From assembly GCA_963764665.1 (NCBI GenBank), contig CAVXTL010000011.1, positions 73,261 to 137,260 on the forward strand: a DNA stretch of 64,000 nucleotides. Direction: 5' to 3'. The translations under genes were made by a program, and so were the position numbers. A model generated the notes under the pieces. That model did no database searches. It had not been told where the DNA came from and saw nothing but the letters and a program-made list of their open reading frames with translations. The stretch is from JACVRW01 sp963764665. Lineage in GTDB: Bacteria > Actinomycetota > Thermoleophilia > Solirubrobacterales > Thermoleophilaceae. Of this stretch, positions 7,427-14,793 are shown in pieces. The first letter of the stretch is position 1, and every line of letters starts with the position of its first letter.

Positions 7427-8662
7427 CTAGCGGCCGCGCGCGGCGCGCGGCTTGGCCACATCGACCTTGATGCGGTTCGCCTTGGCGTAGGCGTCGTGCC
7501 GGATGCCGGTCAGCTGCCACGAGACCTTCACGTGCGGGCGCCGGGTCCGGATCACGAAGCTGTTGCCGCTCACCTCGCGCCAGACGATGGCCTTCGCGAA
7601 GGACCGGATCGTGGTGAGCTGGTAGCGGAAGCGCTCGTTCAGGGCCTGGAACCAGCGTGGGAGGCGCACGGTGGCGTACCCGCGGCCGTTCGTGCGGACC
7701 ACGCCGTCGTAGATGTTCTTCATGTCGGGCGACTCGACGAACGAGTGCTGGAGGTAGCGGGTGGCCGGTGAGAGCGGGTGGTTGATCCGGAACATGCCGC
7801 CGGCCTTCGACAGGGTGCCCTCCACGTTCAGGTTCCCGGTCACGTTCACGTTGCCCGAGAAGAAGCCGGCGTAGGACTCGGGATCGGTGCTCGTGGATCG
7901 CGCAAAGAGGGCGTCGGCGGCGCTGCTGTCGCTGTTCATCTCGGCACGGATCGCCTGGCCGCCGCCGGCCGTGCGCGCGAAGATCGCCGCCTTGGGGTTG
8001 TTCGCGTTCACGAGCTCCGCCCAGAGGGCGTAGCCGTCGGTGCCGTAGTTGTAGGCGCTGACCGCGTTGCCCTGCGACCCGGAGGTGGTGTCGGCGCGCA
8101 GCGCGGCGCCTGCGCCGGTACCGAGTGCCCGGAAGTAGCCGCTCGCGAAGCTCGAGCTGGACTCGGCCTCGATCGCCCCGCCCGTGCCGTTGTTCGTGAT
8201 GTCGAGCAGCGGCACCGTGGTGCTCAGCGTGAACGCCAGCGGCGGCGTCACGGCCAGGTCCACCGTTCCGGAGGTGCCTCCGCCGGTGAGGCCGGCGCCC
8301 GCGCGGACGGCCTGTATGTCGCCCGTGGCCTGGCAGGTGACCGCTCCCATGCGCGTGATCGCGCGTATGGACTGCCCGACCGGGCACACGCGCGCGAGCG
8401 GCCGCTGCAGCAGCGAGGAATCGACGATGTTGGTCAGCACGGATGCCGGGAAGCGCGCGTTGCGGCCGAGTGGCAGCAGCATCCCCGGGCGGGGGCGGCG
8501 CGAGACCCCGATGCCCCTGACCTTCTGGGCGTTCTTGGCCTGGTCGGCGAGCTTGGCGCGCTGCACCGCCGCGGCCGCGGGATCGGGCTGTGCGGAGCCG
8601 AGCGCGAGCGACGAGACGAGCGTCGCCGCGAAGGCGGCCCTGATGACTCTCGTTGTCGGCAT
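7427..8662 (-). CDS. Secreted protein with tail-fibre-like C-terminal domain
   Basis: This is a 411-aa exported protein of unknown role. The start at 8662 is preceded by GGAGG and followed by a signal peptide ending near SAQPDPAAAA. Residues of about 60-130 include a Cys pair (CPVGQ and VTCQ). The middle, about 130-270, is rich in Gly, Thr, Ala and Asn, with short repeats such as NVNVTGNLNVEGTL, as in beta-helical or phage tail-fibre stalks. The last 140 residues contain FRINHPLSP, HSFVESPDMKNIYDG and VSWQLTGIRHDAYA. I recognise these as a conserved C-terminal module found in large exported proteins of many bacteria. Its function is not known to me. An open frame upstream to 9616 is a shadow of the sulfurtransferase gene. 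Confidence 0.75.
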   Translation of the reverse strand: MPTTRVIRAAFAATLVSSLALGSAQPDPAAAAVQRAKLADQAKNAQKVRGIGVSRRPRPGMLLPLGRNARFPASVLTNIVDSSLLQRPLARVCPVGQSIRAITRMGAVTCQATGDIQAVRAGAGLTGGGTSGTVDLAVTPPLAFTLSTTVPLLDITNNGTGGAIEAESSSSFASGYFRALGTGAGAALRADTTSGSQGNAVSAYNYGTDGYALWAELVNANNPKAAIFARTAGGGQAIRAEMNSDSSAADALFARSTSTDPESYAGFFSGNVNVTGNLNVEGTLSKAGGMFRINHPLSPATRYLQHSFVESPDMKNIYDGVVRTNGRGYATVRLPRWFQALNERFRYQLTTIRSFAKAIVWREVSGNSFVIRTRRPHVKVSWQLTGIRHDAYAKANRIKVDVAKPRAARGR

Positions 8663-8754
8663 GCTGACCCTCCGTGGTACAGGCTCACCTTGGAGCCGAA
8701 TCTGATCCGGCCGGCTGAAGATAGTCCCGGTATCGGCGGGGATCGACGCGCGCT

Positions 8755-9576
8755 TCAGTCGGCGGCCGAACGCTCGACGGGTCGTGCGCCCCGCGACCAC
8801 TCGCTCCACGAGCCCGGGTAGAGCCGCGCCGGGCCCAGTCCGGCCAGCTCGGCGGCGAGCACGATCGTGCAGGCGGTGACGCCCGAGCCGCAGTACGCCA
8901 CGACGTCCCGGCCCGGCGTGGCGCCGGCGCTCTCGAGCCGGGCTCTCAGCTCCGCGGGGTCGAGGAAGCGTCCTCCGGGCGCCAGCTCCGAGGAGGGCAC
9001 GTTCACCGCTCCCGGAATGTGGCCCGCCACCGGGTCGATCGGCTCGGACTCGCCGCTGAAGCGCACCGGCGCGCGGGCGTCGAGCAGCACCGGAGCGCCG
9101 CCGGCCTCTTCGGCGTCGGCGGTGTCGCCCTCGCGCGTGCGCGCGATGAAGTCGCCTGACTCCAGGCTCTCCTCGCCCGCGCGCAGCGGCCCGCCGCCCT
9201 CGCGCCACGCGGCCAGGCCGCCGTCCAGCACCGCCGCGTTCTCGTGGCCGAAGTGACGCAGCAGCCACCACAGGCGCACCGCGCCGCCCTCGCCCGCCTC
9301 GTCGTAGGCCACCACGCGGGAGCCGGCGCCGATCCCGGCTCGGCGGGCGGCGCTCTCGAACGCCTCCCGGGCGGGCAGCGGATGCCGGCCACGCTCGCCC
9401 GGCTCCGCCGCGAGGTCGGCGTCCAGGTCGAGGAAGGCGGCGCCCGGCAGGTGGCCCGACAGCCATGCGCGGCGGCCGGCGCCCGGCTCGCCCAGGGTGA
9501 ACCGGCAGTCCACGACCCGGAGGTCGGGATCGTCCAGATGCTCGCGCAGCCAGCGCGCGTCCGCGAGCGGTCGCAC
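8755..9576 (-). CDS. sseA: 3-mercaptopyruvate/thiosulfate sulfurtransferase
   Basis: This is a two-domain rhodanese (273 aa). The active-site loop in the C-terminal domain is CGSGVTA (Cys 229), the form typical of 3-mercaptopyruvate sulfurtransferases rather than thiosulfate-preferring rhodaneses. The N-terminal domain (about 1-120) is the inactive repeat, with the marker DCRFTLGEPGAG. The enzyme would transfer sulfane sulfur from mercaptopyruvate to thiols or cyanide in the cytoplasm. The GTG at 9576 lacks a ribosome binding site. A -10 box (TAGGCT on the minus strand, 9583-9588) lies 6 nt upstream, so the transcript is probably leaderless. It is divergent from the zinc dehydrogenase gene. 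Confidence 0.88.
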   Translation of the reverse strand: MRPLADARWLREHLDDPDLRVVDCRFTLGEPGAGRRAWLSGHLPGAAFLDLDADLAAEPGERGRHPLPAREAFESAARRAGIGAGSRVVAYDEAGEGGAVRLWWLLRHFGHENAAVLDGGLAAWREGGGPLRAGEESLESGDFIARTREGDTADAEEAGGAPVLLDARAPVRFSGESEPIDPVAGHIPGAVNVPSSELAPGGRFLDPAELRARLESAGATPGRDVVAYCGSGVTACTIVLAAELAGLGPARLYPGSWSEWSRGARPVERSAAD

Positions 9577-9594
9577 CGGCGTAGCCTAGGCCGG
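9577..9594. promoter_or_regulatory. Bidirectional leaderless promoter
   Basis: The 18-bp gap between two divergent GTG starts holds a TAGGCT box for the minus-strand gene (forward bases 9583-9588, 6 nt from its start). It also holds an overlapping TAGCCT box for the plus-strand gene (9582-9587, 7 nt from its start). Both share the palindrome GCCTAGGC (9584-9591). No Shine-Dalgarno sequence is possible on either side. Confidence 0.5.
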
Positions 9595-10569
9595 GTGCGC
9601 GCCATGGTGCTGGCACAAGCCCCGGGCACGCTCGAGCCCCGCGACCTGCCGGAGCCGGAGCGCCGCCCCGGGGAGCTGCTCCTCGAGGTGAGCGCGTGCG
9701 GCATCTGCCGCACGGACCTGCACGTCGTGGACGGCGAGCTGCCGGAGCCGAAGCTGCCGCTGGTGCCCGGGCACCAGATCGTCGCGCGCGTGGTGGAGGG
9801 CGGCGAGCGCTTCCAGGCCGGCGACCGGGTGGGTGTTCCGTGGCTGGGCTGGGTGGACGGCGAGTGCCGCTACTGCCGCTCCGGCCGCGAGAACCTGTGC
9901 GACCGGGCGATCTTCACGGGCTACACGCGCGACGGCGGCTACGCCGAGCTGGCCGTGGCCGACGAGCGCTTCTGCTTCTCGATCCCCGACGACTATCCGG
10001 ACCTCCAGGCCGCGCCGCTGCTGTGCGCGGGGCTGATCGGGTACCGGGCGCTGCGGCTGGCGGGGGACGCCGAACGGCTCGGCCTCTACGGCTTCGGGGC
10101 GGCTGCGCACATCATCTGCCAGGTGGCGCGCCACCAGGGCCGGCGCGTGTTCGCCTTCACCCGCGCCGACGACGTCGAGTCGCAGGCGTTCGCCCGCTCG
10201 CTCGGCGCCGAGTGGGCCGGCGACGCGCTCGGCCCGGCGCCCGAGGAGCTCGACGCCGCGCTGATCTTCGCGCCCGCCGGCGAGCTGGTGCCGGCGGCGC
10301 TGCGGACGGTGGCCAAGGGCGGGAGCGTCGTATGCGCGGGCATCCACATGAGCGACATCCCGTCGTTCCCCTACGAGCTGCTCTGGGAGGAGCGCGTGCT
10401 GCGCTCGGTGGCGAACCTCACGCGAGCGGACGGCGAGGAGTTCCTGGCCGTGGCTCCGGCGGTGCCGGTCCACACGGAGGTGGAGGCGCACCCGCTGGCC
10501 GAGGCGAACGAGGCGCTCGAGCGGCTGCGCTCGGGTGCGGTACGAGGAGCGGCGGTGCTCGTGCCTTAA
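9595..10569 (+). CDS. Zinc-dependent alcohol dehydrogenase
   Basis: This is a medium-chain dehydrogenase/reductase (324 aa). The catalytic zinc site is in SACGICRTDLHV, with PGHQIVARV following. The structural zinc cysteines lie in GECRYCRSGRENLC. The Rossmann region is shorter than usual and reads LYGFGAAAHIICQVA, as in bacterial AdhA-like proteins that act on simple alcohols or aldehydes. I chose the GTG at 9595 because MRAMVL is the usual N-terminus in this family; the ATG at 9604 is an alternative. The -10 box 7 nt upstream suggests a leaderless message. The true substrate cannot be read from the sequence. Confidence 0.87.
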   Translation: MRAMVLAQAPGTLEPRDLPEPERRPGELLLEVSACGICRTDLHVVDGELPEPKLPLVPGHQIVARVVEGGERFQAGDRVGVPWLGWVDGECRYCRSGRENLCDRAIFTGYTRDGGYAELAVADERFCFSIPDDYPDLQAAPLLCAGLIGYRALRLAGDAERLGLYGFGAAAHIICQVARHQGRRVFAFTRADDVESQAFARSLGAEWAGDALGPAPEELDAALIFAPAGELVPAALRTVAKGGSVVCAGIHMSDIPSFPYELLWEERVLRSVANLTRADGEEFLAVAPAVPVHTEVEAHPLAEANEALERLRSGAVRGAAVLVP

Positions 10570-10575
10570 GGGATG

Positions 10576-11391
10576 CTAGGCGGCCTTGGCCAGGCGGACG
10601 CGCCCGCGCCGGTTGCCCGCGTCGCGCGTGCGGAAATCGGACAGCGCCTCGGCCACCGCACGCCAGACGCTCGGGTGCACGGCCATGCCGCAGTGGCTCG
10701 TGCGCACCTCCACCAGGCGGTCGGCCGCCGGGTCGAGGCAGGCGCGCCAGTCCACCACGCCGTCGCTCTCCGAGTAGATGGAGATGAAGGCCACACCCCG
10801 GGGGAGTCCGCCGCGCTGGCGCTCCCAGAAGTCCATGCAGCAGTCGCCCTCGAGGCAGCTCGACTTGAAGAGCCCCGGCGCTCCCAACTGTCCCGCCGCC
10901 GCCACCGCCCGGACCTGGGCGCGCACCAGCGGGTGCACCGCCAGCGGGTCCGCCTGCGGGGATCCCAGCGTGACGATTCCGGCCACCAGCTCGGGCCGCC
11001 GGGAGGCCAGCACCTTCGCGAGCCCGCCGCCGCGGCTCTGACCCACGATGGCCGCGCGACTGCCCTGCTCGCGCACGAGCTTCTCGAGCCGCTTCTCCAG
11101 GCGCTCCACCGCGGCCCCGGAGCAGTCCACGTTGGCGAGCATCCCGGCCTTGCTCGGCCGGTGGCCGGTGCGGCGCAGCCAGTTGGCCATGAGCGCAAGC
11201 GAGCCGTCTCCGGCCATGAAGCCCGGAATGAGCAATACGGGCTGGCCGCGACCGTCCTTCACTCCATGTCCGCGCAGGATTGGATCGCGCAAGAGGGCCG
11301 CAGTTTCGAGCCCTATACGCGCCTCCCGCCAGAGAGGCGGCCGGTGGCCGCCGGTGATGGGGATCCTTCCGCTCACCGTTGAAACCACCAT
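10576..11391 (-). CDS. Alpha/beta-hydrolase (lipase/esterase-like)
   Basis: This is a 271-aa serine hydrolase. The nucleophile elbow is GQSRGG, the likely acid is in SIYSESDGVVD, and the base is in TSHCGMAVHP. The strand VLLIPGFMAGDGSLALMANWL provides the oxyanion-hole region. This arrangement resembles triacylglycerol lipase-like actinobacterial proteins. Several cysteines in SSCLEGDCCMDFW are unusual for a cytoplasmic enzyme, but no signal peptide is visible. It converges on the dehydrogenase gene with a 6-nt gap and is divergent from the quinone oxidoreductase gene. Confidence 0.8.
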   Translation of the reverse strand: MVVSTVSGRIPITGGHRPPLWREARIGLETAALLRDPILRGHGVKDGRGQPVLLIPGFMAGDGSLALMANWLRRTGHRPSKAGMLANVDCSGAAVERLEKRLEKLVREQGSRAAIVGQSRGGGLAKVLASRRPELVAGIVTLGSPQADPLAVHPLVRAQVRAVAAAGQLGAPGLFKSSCLEGDCCMDFWERQRGGLPRGVAFISIYSESDGVVDWRACLDPAADRLVEVRTSHCGMAVHPSVWRAVAEALSDFRTRDAGNRRGRVRLAKAA

Positions 11392-11443
11392 AACCCGGGT
11401 TGCGGCCGAATGCTCGTGACCGCACCGAATCGCCCGTCAGCAC

Positions 11444-11449
11444 TAGATT
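11444..11449 (+). promoter_or_regulatory. -10 box of leaderless quinone oxidoreductase gene
   Basis: TAGATT lies 6 nt before the GTG at 11456. No Shine-Dalgarno sequence is present, so transcription probably begins at the start codon. Confidence 0.45.
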
Positions 11450-11455
11450 TGCGGC

Positions 11456-12394
11456 GTGCGCGCGGTGACGATCCAGGACGGGCGGCTTGTAGTCGAGGAG
11501 CGGCCCGACCCCTCGCCTGGCTCAGGAGAGGTGCTGGTGCGGGTGCGCGCGGCCGGTCTGAACGGAGCCGACATGCTCCAGCTCAAGGGCGGCTATCCGG
11601 CTCCGCCTGGCTCGCCGGCCGACATTCCCGGTCTCGAGCTGGCGGGCGAGGTGGCGGCTCGCGGCCCCGGAGCGGAGCGCTTCGCCGAGGGCGACAGGGT
11701 GATGGCGATCGTGGGCGGGGGCGGCCACGCCGAGCTGGCCCTGGTGCACGAGCGCGCGGCGATGCCCGTGCCCGAGGGGCTCGACTGGCCACACGCGGGC
11801 GGGCTCCCGGAGGTCTTCACCACCGCTCACGACGCGATCTTCAGCCAGGCAGGGCTGCGTCCCGGCGAGCGGCTGCTCGTTCACGGCGGCGCCGGCGGCG
11901 TGGGCACCGCCGCCATCCAGCTGGGCCGCGCGGCCGGCGCCCGGGTGGTGGCCACAGTGCGCCGCGAGGAGCTGCGGGCCGGGGTCGAGCGCCTCGGGGC
12001 CACGGTGATCGCGCCCGAGGGCTTCGACGAGCACGGGCCCTTCGACGTGGTGCTCGAGCTGGTGGGAGCCCCCAACCTCGGCGGGAACCTCAAGGCACTC
12101 GCCACCGGCGGGCGGATCGCCGTGATCGGCGTGGGCGGCGGCTTCAAGGGCGAGCTCAACCTGCTGGCCCTGATGGGCAAGCGCGCTCGCATCCACGGCT
12201 CCACCCTGCGGGCCCGGCCGCTCGAGGAGAAGGCGATCGCGATGCGGCTGGTGGAGCGCGAGGTGCTTCCCCTCTTCGACTCCGGCGCCCTCGAGGTGCC
12301 GGTCGCGGCCACGTTCCCGCTCGACGAGGCCGAGGAGGCCTACGAGCGTTTCCAGGCCGGCGGGAAGCTCGGCAAGATCGTGCTGCTGGCCTAG
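11456..12394 (+). CDS. NADPH:quinone oxidoreductase-like MDR protein
   Basis: This is a zinc-free medium-chain reductase of the QOR family (312 aa, GTG start). The N-terminal GroES-like domain has VRAAGLNGADMLQLKGGYP. The nucleotide-binding fold has VHGGAGGVGTAAIQLGRAAG at about residue 142. The tail, VAATFPLDEAEEAYERFQAGGKLGKIVL, is typical for the family. It would reduce quinones or enones with NADPH in the cytoplasm. It lacks the structural zinc cysteines seen in the gene at 9595. Its TAG overlaps the TetR gene stop at CTAG. Confidence 0.9.
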   Translation: MRAVTIQDGRLVVEERPDPSPGSGEVLVRVRAAGLNGADMLQLKGGYPAPPGSPADIPGLELAGEVAARGPGAERFAEGDRVMAIVGGGGHAELALVHERAAMPVPEGLDWPHAGGLPEVFTTAHDAIFSQAGLRPGERLLVHGGAGGVGTAAIQLGRAAGARVVATVRREELRAGVERLGATVIAPEGFDEHGPFDVVLELVGAPNLGGNLKALATGGRIAVIGVGGGFKGELNLLALMGKRARIHGSTLRARPLEEKAIAMRLVEREVLPLFDSGALEVPVAATFPLDEAEEAYERFQAGGKLGKIVLLA

Positions 12395-12969
12395 GCCCGG
12401 ACGCGCAGGCCTTCGAGGAGAGCGATCAGCGGGGGCTCGACCTCACGGCGCGCGGCCGCGTGGTCGGATGCGTTCGCGATCAGCATCCCCGCCTCGGTCA
12501 TCGCGCCGATCAGCAGATGGGCGAGCGGCCGGACCTCCTGTTCGCGGAAGACGCCGTGGTCCATCGCGTTCCGAAGGCCGAAGCTGACCAGCCCAAGTGC
12601 GTAGCGGGCGTCGATCTCGCGCCACTCCTCCCAGCCGAGCACGCCGGGGGCGTCGACGAGGGAGATGCGCATGATGGCCGGGTCGGTGCACGAGTCGAGG
12701 AACGCGCGCACCCCTGTGGCCAGGAGCTCCCACGGGTCCTCGATCCCCGCGATCCGCTCGCCGATCGACGCGACCAGTTCCTGCTCGAGCTCCTCGTGTA
12801 CGGCACGCAGAAGGGCCCGCTTGTCCTCGAAGTGGTGGTAGAGAGCGCCGCGTGTGACGCCCGCGCTTTCGACGATCCGTTCCGTGCCGACACCCGCGTA
12901 GCCGTGCTCGGCGAACAGCTCGCGGGCAGCGCGCAGCAGCGCTTCACGTGTGGCTTCCCCCCTCGACAT
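12391..12969 (-). CDS. TetR family transcriptional regulator
   Basis: This is a one-component repressor (192 aa). The helix-turn-helix lies at about residues 24-46 (GVGTERIVESAGVTRGALYHHF), followed by a ligand-binding domain with little conservation. It is divergent from the SnoaL-like gene, with 55 bp between start codons. That gap holds two near-identical palindromes, one of which includes this gene's own ATG. It therefore very probably represses both itself and the divergent operon. The inducer is unknown. Confidence 0.93.
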   Translation of the reverse strand: MSRGEATREALLRAARELFAEHGYAGVGTERIVESAGVTRGALYHHFEDKRALLRAVHEELEQELVASIGERIAGIEDPWELLATGVRAFLDSCTDPAIMRISLVDAPGVLGWEEWREIDARYALGLVSFGLRNAMDHGVFREQEVRPLAHLLIGAMTEAGMLIANASDHAAARREVEPPLIALLEGLRVRA

Positions 12970-13002
12970 ACAGTGTGTATGCTACGCCATACAGTCTGTA
13001 TG
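12967..13002. promoter_or_regulatory. Tandem TetR operators
   Basis: Two 15-bp palindromes, CATACAGTGTGTATG (12967-12981) and CATACAGTCTGTATG (12988-13002), differ by one central base. Their centres are 21 bp apart, two helical turns. The first contains the TetR start codon. The second overlaps a possible -10 box TATGTT (12999-13004) for the plus-strand operon. Confidence 0.85.
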
Positions 13003-13024
13003 TTCTCGGCCAGAAGGGGAGCCC

Positions 13025-13444
13025 ATGCCCACCAGCGCCCTGCCCACCCTCGATGTCAAGCGGATCTCGGAGACCTACTTCGCCGGTTGGGAGGCGCGCG
13101 ACCCCGACGCCATCGCGGCGCTCCACACCGAGGACACGATGTTCTGGTCCCACTTCGCCGGGCAGCCGGTGATCGGGCGCGCCGCCGTCCGCGACACCTT
13201 CGCGGGGCTGTTCGAGACCTTCGAGGACTTCGCCTTCGAGACCTACCGGGTCGTCCACGGTGACGACCACTGGGTCCTCGACTGGGCGCTGATCGCCCGG
13301 GTGGACGGCACTCCGGTGCGCTTCGACTGCATGGACCTGGTGATGCTCTCGCCCGAGGGCCTCGTCGCGCGGAAGGACACGTTCATCGACGCGAGCCAGC
13401 TCCCGCCGGCGCTGCTCGCAGCTCGCACAGAGGCGGCGGCATGA
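13025..13444 (+). CDS. SnoaL-like/NTF2-fold protein
   Basis: This small alpha+beta barrel protein (139 aa) belongs to the SnoaL-like/NTF2 superfamily. The block YFAGWEARDPDAIAALHTEDTMFWSHFAGQPVIGRAAVRDTF is a typical start. RFDCMDLVMLSPEGLVARKDTFID closes the cone. Members act as isomerases, cyclases or dehydratases, or simply bind small hydrophobic ligands. The ATG at 13025 has AAGGGGAG 5-12 nt upstream. It is first in a three-gene operon under the divergent TetR, and its stop overlaps the next start (ATGA). The substrate is unknown. Confidence 0.85.
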   Translation: MPTSALPTLDVKRISETYFAGWEARDPDAIAALHTEDTMFWSHFAGQPVIGRAAVRDTFAGLFETFEDFAFETYRVVHGDDHWVLDWALIARVDGTPVRFDCMDLVMLSPEGLVARKDTFIDASQLPPALLAARTEAAA

Positions 13445-13906
13445 CCGTCGCGGCGCCCACGACCGAGGCCGCGGAGCTCGTGGCCTTCTTCCAGGAGGGC
13501 TGGAGGACCGGGGCCACCGACCCGGAGCGGTTCTACGCCCACTTCGGCGCACGCTTCACGCCCGACTGCCTCCTGACCCAGCCGCTGGCGGCGCCTGGCG
13601 CGGGGACCCGAGGGCCTGCGGCAGCTGTTCGCGCCGCTGTTCCACGCGGTGCCGGACCTCAGGGTGGACGTGGTCAGGTGGGGCGCCACGGACGACGGCG
13701 CCCTGATCGAGATCCGGCTGCACGGCACGCTCGGCGGCCGGCCGCTCGCGTGGACGGCCGTCGACCGCCTGGTGCTCCGCGACGGCCTGATCGCCGAGCG
13801 CCACTCCTACTTCGATCCGCTCCCGCTGGCGCTGACGCTGCTCAGGCGCCCGCGGGCGAGCGCGGGGCTCATGCGCGCGCTGATCGCCGGAAGGAGGCGG
13901 GCGTGA
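13441..13906 (+). pseudogene. SnoaL-like protein, frame disrupted near 13602-13605
   Basis: This is a second SnoaL-like gene that does not read in one frame. Bases 13441 to about 13601 encode a normal start (ELVAFFQEGWRTGATDPERF, then TPDCLLTQPLA). The family continuation (EGLRQLFAPLFHAVPDL, then RWGATDDGALIEIRLHGTLG and AERHSYFDPLPL) is in the next frame, ending at 13906. Dropping one G from the GGGG run at 13602-13605 restores a continuous protein of about 154 residues through GAGPEGLRQLF. The cause may be a real mutation or a sequencing error. Start and stop overlaps with both neighbours (ATGA and GTGA) are intact, which favours a recent change or an error. Confidence 0.8.
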
Positions 13907-14793
13907 GCACCGCGGAGCGGGCGCGCTGGCGCGCCCCGGCACTCGGGACGCGGCGCGAGCTCGACCTCCCGCAGGGAAGGGTCACCGCCTACGAGGCCGG
14001 CTCGGGACCGCCGATCGTGTTCGTGCACGGCCTGCTCGTGAACGCGAACCTCTGGCGCAAGGTCGTGGCGGAGCTGTCGCCGGACTTCCGCTGCATCGCC
14101 CTGGACCTGCCGCTCGGCTCGCACCTGAGGCCGATGAACTCCGACGCCGACCTCAGCCCATACGGCCTGGCGGACCTGATCGCGGACGCGATCGAGGCAC
14201 TCGGCCTCGACGAGGTGACGCTCGTGGGCAACGACAGCGGTGGCGCCCTCTCCCAGATCGTGGTCACCCGGCGCCCCGAGCGGATCGGCCGCCTGGTGCT
14301 CACCTCGTGCGACTACCGGGACAACTTCCCGCCCCCGATGTTCGCCTACTTCAAGCCGGCGGCTTCGATACCCGGGGCGTTCAAGGTGTTGATGGCGCCG
14401 ATGCGCTTCCGGGCCCCGCGGCACCTGCCGTTCGCGTTCGGCTGGCTCGTCAAGCGCCCGATCGATCGCGACGCCGAGGACTCATACGTGCTTGCCGGCA
14501 TGGCCGTGCCCGGAGTGACGGACGACGTGAAGAAGGTCGTCAAGGGCTTCCACAAGCGCTTCACCAACGAGGCGGCGGACCGGCTGGGCGAGTTCACCAA
14601 GCCGGCGCTGATCGCATGGTCGCGCGACGACCGCTTCTTCAAGCCGGCCCACGCCGAGGCGCTGGCCCGCGACCTCGGGAACGCGCGCCTCGAGTGGATC
14701 GAGGACGCGCGCACGTTCTCCTCCGAGGATCAGCCCGGCCGGCTGGCCGAGCTGATCGCCGGGTTCGTGCGTGAGCCGGTTCGTGTGACCTAG
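13903..14793 (+). CDS. Alpha/beta-hydrolase with Asp at the nucleophile position
   Basis: This 296-aa alpha/beta-hydrolase is the third gene of the TetR-controlled operon (GTG start, 4-bp overlap). The oxyanion region is IVFVHGLLVNANLW. The nucleophile elbow is LVGNDSGGAL, aligning Asp rather than Ser with the nucleophile of LVGHSMGG-type enzymes, as in haloalkane dehalogenases and epoxide hydrolases. The place of the catalytic His reads EDARTFSSEDQP, with Thr where GHF would have His. I recall related actinobacterial proteins with the same tail, so the family may work differently or bind rather than hydrolyse. The acid residue may be in IAWSRDDRFF. The stop shares CTAG with the thiolase stop. 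Confidence 0.85.
   Translation: MSTAERARWRAPALGTRRELDLPQGRVTAYEAGSGPPIVFVHGLLVNANLWRKVVAELSPDFRCIALDLPLGSHLRPMNSDADLSPYGLADLIADAIEALGLDEVTLVGNDSGGALSQIVVTRRPERIGRLVLTSCDYRDNFPPPMFAYFKPAASIPGAFKVLMAPMRFRAPRHLPFAFGWLVKRPIDRDAEDSYVLAGMAVPGVTDDVKKVVKGFHKRFTNEAADRLGEFTKPALIAWSRDDRFFKPAHAEALARDLGNARLEWIEDARTFSSEDQPGRLAELIAGFVREPVRVT

Noticed and set aside
9573..9598. GCACCGGC...GCCGGGTGC resembling the repeated hairpin
   Set aside because: One arm lacks a base, the loop is 9 nt and unrelated, and both ends are simply the GTGCG starts of two divergent genes.
8663..9616. Extension of the secreted protein frame upstream by 318 codons
   Set aside because: It is antisense-frame shadow of the sulfurtransferase gene; the signal peptide and GGAGG place the true start at 8662.
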